This document shows positions 1 through 7,579 of a DNA stretch of 61,895 bases, one piece after another. This DNA is from Bacteroidota bacterium (lineage in GTDB: Bacteria > Bacteroidota > Bacteroidia > Bacteroidales > Dysgonomonadaceae). The translations under genes and the position numbers were made by a program. Where the stretch lies: contig JAFADY010000043.1 in NCBI GenBank assembly GCA_023424395.1, positions 1 to 61,895 on the forward strand, in the 5' to 3' direction. Under the pieces are notes generated by a model. It was given only the letters and a program-made list of their open reading frames with translations, had not been told where the DNA came from and did no database searches. Each line of letters begins with the position of its first letter. Position 1 is the stretch's first letter.

Positions 1-117
1 CAAATGTGTAGGGAAACAGTTCCTGTTTGTTTTGAATATATTCTTTAAATCGCATATATATAACTGTTGATCAGTGATATAAAGATACAAAAACTATTTT
101 AAATGACAAAGAAATAA

Positions 118-153
118 TGCAAAAAAACTGCCTCAAAATCATTTTGAAACAGC
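118..153 (-). terminator. Terminator of the tyrosine phenol-lyase gene
   Basis: Read on the minus strand, about 27 bases after the stop codon, there is a 12-bp stem (CTGTTTCAAAAT / ATTTTGAGGCAG, two G-U pairs) closed by a single base and followed by a run of seven or eight U. The G-U pairs only form on the minus strand, which fits a terminator for that strand. Confidence 0.75.
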
Positions 154-179
154 TTCTTCTCCTTTTCAAACACTCTACT

Positions 180-1559
180 TTAAATTTCTTCAAACCTTGC
201 GGTGAAAAATCTCAATTGTTTGGGTTCGTAAACAAAACGCAAGCCTTTTATTTGCTCTTTGTGCTGATATAATTTGATAACCGCATCGGCAACTACATCC
301 ATATGGCGGTAGGTATAAACACGGCGGGGAATGGTCAACCGAACAGTTTCCAATTTCGGGCGGTGATGTTCTCCGGTTGTTTTGTTTCGTCCAGCTGAAA
401 CAATTCCGCGCTCCATGCTACGTACACCCGATTCCAAATACAAGTTGGCCGCCAGGCTTTGTGCCGGAAACTGCTCTTGCGTGAGATGCGGACAAAACCT
501 TCGCGCATCCAAAAAAACGGCGTGTCCGCCCACGGGTTCAATAATGGGAATTCCGGCCGCTTTCAGTTTCTCGCCCAAATAACGAACCTGTTTGATGCGG
601 TGTTCGATGTATTCAAATTGTACGGATTCTTTCAAACCGATTGCCATCGCTTCCATATCGCGCCCGGCCATGCCGCCGTACGAAGGCATGCCTTCGTACA
701 CTACTACCAATTCTTTGGCTTGTTCAAAAAGCTGGTCATCGTTCATGCACAAGAAACCGCCGATATTCACCAAACAATCTTTCTTGCCGCTCATGGTGCA
801 TCCATCGGCATAACCGAACATTTCCAAAACAATTTCTTTGATGGATTTATCGGCATAACCTTCTTCCTGTTCTTTAATGAAATAAGCGTTTTCCACGCAT
901 CGGGTGGCATCGTAAAATACTTTTATTCCGTGCTTGTCGGTCAGTTCGCGCACCTGACGCATATTTTCCATGGAAACGGGTTGACCGCCGGCCAAGTTTA
1001 CCGTTACCGCCAAACAAACGTAAGCAATATTTTCCGCTCCTTTCTCATCGATTAGTTGTTGCAGTTTGTTTAAATCGATGTTTCCCTTGAACGGAATTTC
1101 CAAACCGGCATCGTGCGCCTCGTCGCGGATAATATCCACAAAAATGCCGCCGTTACGTTCCTGATGATAACGCGTGGTCGTAAAATACATATTCCCGGGA
1201 ACGTACTGTCCTGGTTGAATGGCAATTTGCGACAGCAGGTTTTCCGCTCCTCGCCCCTGATGGGTGGGAACAAGGTGTTTAAAACCGAAAATCTCGCGAA
1301 CGGCCTCTTCTAAATGATGAAAATTGCGACTACCGGCGTAGGCCTCGTCGCCCATCATCATGCCCGCCCATTGGCGGTCGCTCATGGCGTTGGTGCCGCT
1401 GTCGGTAAGCAAATCTATATAAACGTCTTCGGAGTTGATAAGGAAGGTGTTGTGGCCGGCTTCTTTAATTACTTTTTCGCGCTCTTGGCGGGAAATCATT
1501 TTAACGGTCTCAACGGCTTTGATGCGGAAAGGTTCCGCGGGATAATCGTTTAAGTTCAT
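180..1559 (-). CDS. tpl: Tyrosine phenol-lyase (beta-tyrosinase)
   Basis: A PLP enzyme that splits L-tyrosine into phenol, pyruvate and ammonia (EC 4.1.99.2), cytosolic, normally a homotetramer. The 459-aa product matches the Citrobacter freundii enzyme as I remember it almost segment by segment, with an offset of +3 residues. The PLP lysine is K260 in the MSGKKDC motif; D217 and R220 (YDATR) contact the cofactor. T127, R384 (SMERG) and the F451-F452 pair mark phenol-lyase rather than tryptophanase, where the last sites differ. It is a single-gene unit with its own promoter and terminator. No tyrosine permease lies beside it, unlike many enterobacterial tpl loci. Confidence in TPL over tryptophanase is high from these residues. 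Confidence 0.93.
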   Translation of the reverse strand: MNLNDYPAEPFRIKAVETVKMISRQEREKVIKEAGHNTFLINSEDVYIDLLTDSGTNAMSDRQWAGMMMGDEAYAGSRNFHHLEEAVREIFGFKHLVPTHQGRGAENLLSQIAIQPGQYVPGNMYFTTTRYHQERNGGIFVDIIRDEAHDAGLEIPFKGNIDLNKLQQLIDEKGAENIAYVCLAVTVNLAGGQPVSMENMRQVRELTDKHGIKVFYDATRCVENAYFIKEQEEGYADKSIKEIVLEMFGYADGCTMSGKKDCLVNIGGFLCMNDDQLFEQAKELVVVYEGMPSYGGMAGRDMEAMAIGLKESVQFEYIEHRIKQVRYLGEKLKAAGIPIIEPVGGHAVFLDARRFCPHLTQEQFPAQSLAANLYLESGVRSMERGIVSAGRNKTTGEHHRPKLETVRLTIPRRVYTYRHMDVVADAVIKLYQHKEQIKGLRFVYEPKQLRFFTARFEEI

Positions 1560-1593
1560 AACAGTATTTTAAATGTGGTTAGATTTTACTTTA

Positions 1594-1624
1594 CAAATGT
1601 AAAGCAATGTCGGGTTATTTCAAA
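1594..1624 (-). promoter_or_regulatory. Promoter of tpl (Bacteroidota sigma-ABfr type)
   Basis: On the minus strand the -33 element TTTG (positions 1624-1621) is followed, 19 bases after its TTG, by the -7 element TACATTTG (1601-1594). This matches the known Bacteroides consensus TTG-N19-TAnnTTTG exactly. The start site would be near 1587, leaving a leader of about 28 bases before the ATG at 1559. Confidence 0.8.
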
Positions 1625-1760
1625 GTGATTTGCGGAAAATTTTAGAAAAATGATAGTTTATAGAAGAGAATTCCATTTACGTTTTAAGAAGTAGTAGGTT
1701 ATATTTTCTTTCTGATGGAATCAAGCGAAAGGATTTGCGCGGGAGTAGTGCGTAAGGGGG

Positions 1761-1820
1761 GAAACCGAAGTTTGATTTCGTATAAAAGGCGAAACTTGTT
1801 CGGTTTCGTCTTTTTATTTT
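1761..1820 (+). terminator. Orphan terminator-like hairpin in a gene-free stretch
   Basis: Plus strand: GAAACCGAA (1761-1769) pairs with TTCGGTTTC (1799-1807), with a second partial pairing inside (AGTTT / AAACT), then TCTTTTTATTTT. The U-rich tail exists only on the plus strand, yet no plus-strand gene ends here. Either a short plus-strand RNA is made between about 1640 and 1820, or it is a relic. Confidence 0.4.
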
Positions 1821-1863
1821 GACGTTCTGATTTTGATACTTCAAGACAACTCCTTTTAATGTC

Positions 1864-2105
1864 TCAAAGGGAGAGTAGAAGAATCAATAATACAATTGAG
1901 TAAGCAATTAAAATTATATTACTCCAAGTTTTTTTTAAACTTGAAAAGATAATGATTAGAAAAAGTGAAATATAGAACATTACCTGATAAGTTCTACTGA
2001 CATTATAAATTTCTTTATAAAAACCAACAAAAGCAACTATAATCCAAGTGATGACGAATATAATTTTCGTGATTCTATGGAGATTTTTTTATTTTTTAAT
2101 TGCAT
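1864..2105 (-). pseudogene. Small hydrophobic membrane protein, frameshifted near its start
   Basis: On the minus strand a 71-codon open frame (2079 down to the TGA at 1864) encodes three strongly hydrophobic segments, roughly residues 6-20, 34-47 and 53-71, with lysine-rich links. It has no usable start: an in-frame TAA sits just upstream. An ATG at 2105 (MQLKNKK) lies one frame off, and the two frames are separated only by runs of six and seven A. One extra A would join them into a protein of about 80 residues. This could be a real frameshift, a homopolymer sequencing error, or chance in AT-rich DNA. No family is recognised. Confidence 0.35.
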
Positions 2106-2279
2106 TCTGTGACTTCTTTAGCAATTTTTAAATCTTGTAGAAACTTGTAATAAATATGGTACTGCATCGTTGCAATATTCTTCCCTTTGCCATAAAACTT
2201 TTCGAATAAAGGCAAATTTACAAAAATAGGTTTTATGCGTTATGTTTTGTTTTGTTAAAAACAATTTCTTGCGCTGCCG

Positions 2280-2440
2280 AGCAAACCACCGATTACCGCT
2301 CGAACTTGTTCGTTCGCTGGCGCGCTTTTCTGCCGGTAGTCGGACGCGGTATAAGGCATGCCTGCCGATAGGCAAGAACCTCGCTACGCGACACACGAGT
2401 TCGAAAACTCGCGCGAGCGGGGGGGCGCGCGCGCAGGGAA
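2280..2440. repeat. GC-rich palindromic intergenic island
   Basis: A block of about 160 bases that is far richer in G and C than its AT-rich surroundings and has several short inverted repeats: CGAAC-TT-GTTCG, GCCT-GCCGAT-AGGC, CTCGCGCGAG, and a CGCGCGCGC run. Short frames cross it on both strands, but none looks like a protein gene. Its repeat status is a guess from the palindromes; no second copy was seen in the window. Most of the remaining gene-free DNA from 1625 to 2554 shows nothing further that I can name. Confidence 0.4.
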
Positions 2441-2554
2441 TTTGTTACCTTTTCAACTTATCCTTTTGATACGAGCCTTTTCACTATTTTTCAATTGTTA
2501 TTCAGTTTAAGTGGGGTGATGTTTTTGCGCGAATAACCCATTAGGGCGAAAAAT

Positions 2555-3205
2555 TTAAGTGAGTGGTTCAAAATCGTTTTTTTCGGGAGAATATTGGTAC
2601 ATTTGGCCGGTTTTAATTTCGTAATACCAGCCCATGATACTTATTTCTTCCTCATCGTATTTTTCTTTGATGTAAGGATAGGTGAATAAATGATTTATTT
2701 GCTCCTGTACATTCAATTGTTCTGTGTATAGGCTTTTGTTCTTTCGGGAGTTCTCGGCCATCAGTTTTGCTTTCACTTGCGCCTTAACCGGAAAAGCCAG
2801 TTCCAACCATTTTTTTGTAAACGGCAAGTTTGAGAGTTCTTTGCGTGAATACAGCGCTTTGCAGGCTCCGCAATTGGAATGCCCGCAAACAATGATGTTT
2901 TCTACATGCAGGATATTTACGGCATACTCTATGGCGGCTGCGGTGGCTACATAGGTATTGTAATTCTCATCGTAATACGGTACAAGATTTCCTATATTCC
3001 GCACGATAAACAGTTCACCGGGTTTGGATGAAGTGATGAGGTTAGGGATCACCCTGGAATCGGAACAACCGATGAATAGTGTATGCGGACGTTGGCCTTT
3101 GTTGAGCGCTTTCATAAGGCTTTCGTCTGTAAGAAAATCTTTTCCTTTGTATTCTTTCACCCCATTGAACAGGCGTAAGAATTTTTTTTCGGTTTTGTTC
3201 GTCAT
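2555..3205 (-). CDS. Beta-class carbonic anhydrase
   Basis: Interconverts CO2 and bicarbonate in the cytosol. The 216-aa length is normal for the beta class. The zinc ligands and catalytic pair are visible: C47, D49 and R51 in GCSDSRV, and H109 and C112 in CGHSNCGAC. The GELFIVRNIGN segment (63-73) is the usual dimer/active-site strand. It lies 31 bases downstream of trmD on the same strand, so the two are probably co-transcribed. Its role is likely supply of bicarbonate for carboxylation reactions, which is inference. Confidence 0.93.
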   Translation of the reverse strand: MTNKTEKKFLRLFNGVKEYKGKDFLTDESLMKALNKGQRPHTLFIGCSDSRVIPNLITSSKPGELFIVRNIGNLVPYYDENYNTYVATAAAIEYAVNILHVENIIVCGHSNCGACKALYSRKELSNLPFTKKWLELAFPVKAQVKAKLMAENSRKNKSLYTEQLNVQEQINHLFTYPYIKEKYDEEEISIMGWYYEIKTGQMYQYSPEKNDFEPLT

Positions 3206-3236
3206 GATTATTTTTGTTTGTTAATCAAAGAAAATA

Positions 3237-3914
3237 TCATTTCAACAAATCCGGCCTTAGCCGTTTTGTTCTTTTGTACGCTTGTTCGAGCCGCCATTCG
3301 GCGATGTTTCGTTCGTGTCCCGAAAGCAGGATGTCGGGTACGCGCCAACCATTGTATTCTGCGGGACGGGTATAAACCGGCGGAGCGAGCAACCCATCCT
3401 GAAACGAGTCGGAAAGGGCGGATTGTTCATCGCCGATGGCGCCGGGAATGACGCGCACTACGGCATCGGCGATCATGGCGGCTGCCAATTCACCTCCGGT
3501 GAGCACAAAATCTCCGATGGATATTTCGCGCGTGATGAGATGCTCTCGTATCCGGTAATCGATGCCTTTGTAGTGTCCGCAAAGGATAATGATGTTTTTC
3601 ATCAACGATAACTCGTTGGCCGTTTTTTGTGAAAATTGTTCGCCGTCGGGTGAAGTGTAGATCACTTCATCGTAATGGCGCTGCGATTTCAGGTGCGAGA
3701 TACAACGGTCTATCGGTTCGATCTGCATCACCATGCCGGCTTCGCCGCCAAAAGGATAGTCATCTACGCGCCGGTGGCGCATATCGGTGGAATAATCGCG
3801 CAAGTTGTGCAGGGCTAACTCCGCCAATCCCTTCTGCTGCGCCCGTTTGAGAATAGAATTGTGCAAGGCTCCTTCTATAATTTCGGGTAAAACCGTTATG
3901 ATGTCAATGCGCAT
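3237..3914 (-). CDS. trmD: tRNA (guanine-37-N1)-methyltransferase TrmD
   Basis: Methylates G37 next to the anticodon using S-adenosylmethionine and so prevents +1 frameshifts. The 225-aa protein starts MRIDIITVLPE as expected and has the SPOUT trefoil-knot segments: HYKGIDYRIREH, then GDFVLTGGELAA, then SDSFQDGLLAPP, which carries the catalytic aspartate. The C-terminal helical domain (PDILLSGHERNIAEWR) is intact. Unlike many bacteria, rpsP-rimM-rplS are not beside it. The start codon at 3914 sits only three bases after a large hairpin (see 3918-3964), which may shape its expression. Confidence 0.95.
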   Translation of the reverse strand: MRIDIITVLPEIIEGALHNSILKRAQQKGLAELALHNLRDYSTDMRHRRVDDYPFGGEAGMVMQIEPIDRCISHLKSQRHYDEVIYTSPDGEQFSQKTANELSLMKNIIILCGHYKGIDYRIREHLITREISIGDFVLTGGELAAAMIADAVVRVIPGAIGDEQSALSDSFQDGLLAPPVYTRPAEYNGWRVPDILLSGHERNIAEWRLEQAYKRTKRLRPDLLK

Positions 3915-3917
3915 AAG

Positions 3918-3964
3918 AAAAATCGTATCGTTGAGTGATAATTTTTCTCAAAGATACGATTTTT
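3918..3964 (-). terminator. 18-bp hairpin between the beta-barrel gene and trmD
   Basis: Arms at 3918-3935 and 3947-3964 pair over 18 positions with one mismatch; the loop is 11 bases. Read on the minus strand it follows the stop codon at 3992 by 27 bases and is followed by TTATG, with U residues in its own distal arm, so it can terminate the upstream gene. It ends three bases before the trmD start codon. A TATCTTTG box (3956-3949) lies within the arm and could be a -7 element for trmD, although no -33 TTG is at the right distance. Confidence 0.65.
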
Positions 3965-3991
3965 TCCAAATAAAAATTCTTTGTCGTTATG

Positions 3992-6463
3992 TTAGCTTCC
4001 TCCGCCGCCGCCAACACCGCCTCCCATGCCGCCTTGGCCGCTTTCTCCTTCTTTCACGTCATCGTTGGTGATACCGCGTTGGATGGTTTTTATCGATGAT
4101 TTCAAATCTCCGAAACGGTAGGTTATACTCAATCTTACGTTCTGCGCAGGGTAATTGTAGGTGCTTTTCTGCGAGAATCCCGCACCGTCGATAGTACTTT
4201 TAAACTTGATATATTTGCTGAAAATACTGTTGGCCGATAAGTTGATATCTAGTTTTTTGTCGAAGAAACTCCGCATGATATTGAATGAGTAAAAATAGTA
4301 AGGCGACTGCGTGGTTTGCAACTGTACTCTTTGCGAAAATAACCCTGCGTTTGCCCCAACTCTCCACACGTTGTCTTTTCCGAAGGAATAGGTTGCCCCT
4401 GAGTAAATTCTCCCCGAGAAACCACTGTTCCTTAAATTCATATCGTTGGTGCTTTGAATATCGGTATAATTAATTCCGGAGTTACTCATGATGCGGATTT
4501 GCTGGTTGGGCGTCCAACTGAGGTACATATTCAATCCCACGATCTGGTTTTTCCCGATGTTTCCGTACGTTGTGTGCGTAACGCCGTCTTCCACGAAGCT
4601 GTACGAAGTAATGTTGTTGTTTGTAACTCCGTAACTAAGCGTTGCGTTGAGGTTTATTTTCTGTGCGAAAAAGCCGTAATTTAAATTGAAATTGTGCGTT
4701 TGTTCTGCCGTCAAATCCGGATTTCCATAGCTAATATCCACGGGGTTTTGGTCGTTTACGAAAGGATTCAGGTACCAAATTCCGGGACGCGAAATACGCA
4801 TGTTGTAACCTAAACGCAAGGTTTGCGTCATGGCCAATTGGTAAGACAATGTAACGGAAGGAACCAAATCAAAAAAATCCGATGGAACGATGGTATCAAC
4901 TTGCGCGCTCATGAAATGAATCTGTTGTTTGGTATATTCTCCGCGTAGTCCGAGTTTTACCCCTACTTTGTCTTTTTTATATCCGTAACCGGCGTAGCCG
5001 GCAAAAATGTTTTGTTCGTGGTCCAAATCATTTTTTCGGTCGGCGTCGTTTTGCCATGTCCCTGAAACAACATCGTAGAAAGTATGTTCGCCCCGGCTTG
5101 AATTATCGCGCATGATATATTTTCCTCCCGCTTCAATGCTGTGCATTTCATTAATGGGGTTCACATAATCGATCTGGGTTGTATGCTCGATGCCTTTGGC
5201 ATTGTTGAGGCTGCGCTGCCTGTATCCTTGCGGATAAAAATATTCGCCGGTAACGTTATTATATTCAATTTCATTTTCACTGTTGTTGGGGTCGTTATCG
5301 TAACGATAAGAAAGCGTGAGCAACTCTCCTTTTTTCTTGAAAGAACGCTGATAATCCGCCGAAAGGTTTAAGCCTCCGTATTCCTGTTGCGATTTCGACA
5401 ACATATCGAAAGCATAATTGAGGTTTCCCGTTGAAACGGAATTGCCTGTAATGTTCGAATTAAAATTTCCACCGTATTTGCTTGCCGAGAAGTTGAATAA
5501 ATTCGATGTATCGGGTTCGAAACTAACCGACGCGCTCACATAAGGCCAAGCGCCGTTTCCGCCCATTGTGCCGTTTTGTGTGAGCGTATTCGCCGGATTG
5601 GGCGCAAAATCCCTTCTTTCGGACTCTACTTCCGAAGTGGGCTGCGCATGCCTGTAATAGCTTGCATTTCCGGTAAAACCGAATTTACCGTATTTGGTGG
5701 TTAAATATACATTGCCGCCGTAACCGCCTTGGGTGTTTGCATTAGCGCCCACCGAACCCGAATAACCATCGTCAACGCGCTTATCGGTGATGATATTGAT
5801 AATACCCGTTACGCCTTCGGCGTCGTACTTGGCTCCCGGATCGGTGATTACTTCAATGTCCTTTATACTGTTTGCAGGCATGCTTTTGAGTACCTGCGAC
5901 GGGTTGTTGGAAATCATATTCGAAGGCTTTCCGTTTAGGTATATTTTAAAACTCGAAGAACCTTTTAATTGAATGTTGTCTTCACCATCCACCGTTACCA
6001 GCGGCACTTTGCGCAGTACATCCAGCACGTTGGAAGTAGCGGCTTCGGGGTCTTCTTTGGTGTTATACGTGAGTTTATCGATCTCAACCTTCACCAACGG
6101 GCGTTGCGCCGTTACGCTTATCTCGTCCAACTCGGTGGAGCTTTCGCTCATTTCAATTTTACCGAGGTTTTTTTTGGGTTCATCGCTCTTTACTTCAACC
6201 TCTTTGGAGAGATTATTCATTCCGACGAATTGAAATTCAAACAGATAATTTCCCGCAGAAAGGGAGGTGGAGAAATTTCCGGCTTCATCGGTAGCGAATT
6301 TCTTGATGGATTTTTCGGGAGCAGTTGAATTGGCTACCGAAACTGTGGCGTAGGGAAGCGGTTTTTGGTCGGCTATCCCCACAAGTTGTCCTCTGATTGT
6401 TGATTGCGAATAAATTGAAACTGTTGTTAAACAACAAACGAGAAGTAGTAGTAGTTTTTTCAT
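3992..6463 (-). CDS. Outer-membrane beta-barrel receptor with CarboxypepD_reg-like domain
   Basis: A TonB-dependent-receptor-like outer-membrane protein. I chose the ATG at 6463, not the TTG or ATG 15-30 bases upstream, because MKKLLLLLVCCLTTVSIYSQ is then a clean signal peptide (823 aa). Domains in order: signal (1-20), carboxypeptidase-regulatory-like domain (about 22-100), plug domain (about 115-220, with NVLDVLRKVPLV and GVTGIINIITDK), and a C-terminal barrel of the OMP_b-brl_3 type. The tail is glycine-rich (GGMGGGVGGGGG), which is common in this family. It is not paired with a SusD, so it is not a classical SusC. The substrate cannot be inferred. A terminator hairpin follows. Confidence 0.85.
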   Translation of the reverse strand: MKKLLLLLVCCLTTVSIYSQSTIRGQLVGIADQKPLPYATVSVANSTAPEKSIKKFATDEAGNFSTSLSAGNYLFEFQFVGMNNLSKEVEVKSDEPKKNLGKIEMSESSTELDEISVTAQRPLVKVEIDKLTYNTKEDPEAATSNVLDVLRKVPLVTVDGEDNIQLKGSSSFKIYLNGKPSNMISNNPSQVLKSMPANSIKDIEVITDPGAKYDAEGVTGIINIITDKRVDDGYSGSVGANANTQGGYGGNVYLTTKYGKFGFTGNASYYRHAQPTSEVESERRDFAPNPANTLTQNGTMGGNGAWPYVSASVSFEPDTSNLFNFSASKYGGNFNSNITGNSVSTGNLNYAFDMLSKSQQEYGGLNLSADYQRSFKKKGELLTLSYRYDNDPNNSENEIEYNNVTGEYFYPQGYRQRSLNNAKGIEHTTQIDYVNPINEMHSIEAGGKYIMRDNSSRGEHTFYDVVSGTWQNDADRKNDLDHEQNIFAGYAGYGYKKDKVGVKLGLRGEYTKQQIHFMSAQVDTIVPSDFFDLVPSVTLSYQLAMTQTLRLGYNMRISRPGIWYLNPFVNDQNPVDISYGNPDLTAEQTHNFNLNYGFFAQKINLNATLSYGVTNNNITSYSFVEDGVTHTTYGNIGKNQIVGLNMYLSWTPNQQIRIMSNSGINYTDIQSTNDMNLRNSGFSGRIYSGATYSFGKDNVWRVGANAGLFSQRVQLQTTQSPYYFYSFNIMRSFFDKKLDINLSANSIFSKYIKFKSTIDGAGFSQKSTYNYPAQNVRLSITYRFGDLKSSIKTIQRGITNDDVKEGESGQGGMGGGVGGGGGS

Positions 6464-6665
6464 AAAGGATTCATTCATTGAATTTGATGCCAAAAGTAGT
6501 TATTAAATCAATATGAAATTCTGCAAAACATATTTGTTACGAAAATTTAGTAAAGAGAGTGTTTGTTTTTGCCGTTTTTTGCATTTTTAAACATTGTTGC
6601 ATGCATTCATCTCTTATTAGACGCAATAACCCGTGTTTTGATTACAAAAAACGCTGTAAAATTTA

Positions 6666-6673
6666 TATCTTTG
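6666..6673 (+). promoter_or_regulatory. Possible -7 element for the LysO pair
   Basis: TATCTTTG fits TAnnTTTG and lies 16 bases before the ATG at 6690. A TTTG occurs upstream at 6637-6640, but the spacing (25 bases) is too long. Weak support. Confidence 0.35.
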
Positions 6674-6689
6674 GCAAATTTTCATATTT

Positions 6690-6971
6690 ATGCTCCGAAT
6701 TATTGCCATTATTTTATTGGGCACACTGCTTGGTTTTTTTGCAAGGAAAATGCCGCAAACGCGATATGTAGGGAATATTTTAAGCGTTATTATCATGTTG
6801 TTGCTTTTTTTCCTGGGCGTAGCCGTGGGAAATAATGAGCAAGTTATCAATAACTTCAGTCGAATCGGCTCGGAAGCATTCGTCATTACTATTGGAGGCA
6901 CATTGGGAAGCGTTCTTTTGGCTTGGCTTGTTTACGCTAAATTCTTTAAGAAAAACCGGGAGAAACCATGA
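6690..6971 (+). CDS. LysO family lysine exporter, N-terminal half
   Basis: A 93-aa protein with three hydrophobic helices (about 3-15, 28-47 and 63-85) that matches the first part of the lysine exporter LysO (YbjE, formerly DUF340). In Escherichia coli LysO is a single protein of about 300 aa; here it is divided into two overlapping genes. The stop overlaps the start of the next gene by four bases (ATGA), so the halves are translationally coupled and probably form one inner-membrane transporter. Export of lysine or toxic analogues is known for the family; it is inferred here. Confidence 0.8.
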   Translation: MLRIIAIILLGTLLGFFARKMPQTRYVGNILSVIIMLLLFFLGVAVGNNEQVINNFSRIGSEAFVITIGGTLGSVLLAWLVYAKFFKKNREKP

Positions 6972-7570
6972 AGCAATCGGTGATTTATTTGCTGCTTTTC
7001 GCCACAGGCGTGGCGCTAGCCTTTTTCGGGTTGGTTCCCCAAACGCTGTTGGATGACGATATTTCTAAATACATACTGTACGTATTGTTGTTTTTTGTAG
7101 GTATTCAAATTGGAGCAAGCAAAAATGTTTTTGCGGTAGCAAAAAGGTTCGGATTTAAGATCATGCTCGTTCCTTTAGCAACTACAGTGGGTACCTTTGC
7201 GGGCGTTGCCCTTGTTTCGCTGCTTTTGAAGGAAAGGTCGTTGGCTGATTGTTTGAGTGTGGGTGCGGGATTTGCGTATTATTCGTTGTCGAGTATATTG
7301 ATCTCGGAATTTCGTGGAGCGGAATTGGGTACGGTGGCATTATTGGCAAATATCATGCGCGAGTTTATTGTTTTGGTTTTTACACCGTGGATGGTTAAAT
7401 ATTTCGGAAAGTTGGCGCCGATCTGCGCCGGAGGCGCTACAACCATGGACACAACTCTGCCTATAATTACTAAATATAGTGGCTCGGATTATGTGGTTAT
7501 TGCGCTTTTTCACGGCATGTTGATCGATTTTTCCGTACCTTTGTGGGTGAGTTTTTTCTTAAGTATGTAA
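6968..7570 (+). CDS. LysO family lysine exporter, C-terminal half
   Basis: A 200-aa polytopic protein with about six membrane segments. It contains the family features of the LysO C-terminal half: GIQIGASKNVF, GAGFAYYSLSSILISE, LANIMREFIVL and the GGATTMDTTLPII loop. It starts inside the stop of the preceding gene (4-base overlap). The two halves together reach about 293 aa, close to full-length LysO. The metallophosphoesterase gene follows after only nine bases, so all four genes from 6690 to 9835 may form one transcript. Confidence 0.85.
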   Translation: MKQSVIYLLLFATGVALAFFGLVPQTLLDDDISKYILYVLLFFVGIQIGASKNVFAVAKRFGFKIMLVPLATTVGTFAGVALVSLLLKERSLADCLSVGAGFAYYSLSSILISEFRGAELGTVALLANIMREFIVLVFTPWMVKYFGKLAPICAGGATTMDTTLPIITKYSGSDYVVIALFHGMLIDFSVPLWVSFFLSM

Positions 7571-7579
7571 TTTTTTTTG

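Noticed and set aside
459..1055. Long plus-strand frame inside tpl
   Set aside because: It is the antisense of a highly conserved enzyme gene; no independent motif.
2118..2396. Arginine-rich open frame on the minus strand across the GC-rich island
   Set aside because: Composition follows the palindromic DNA; no start signal, no family, and another frame is equally open on the opposite strand.
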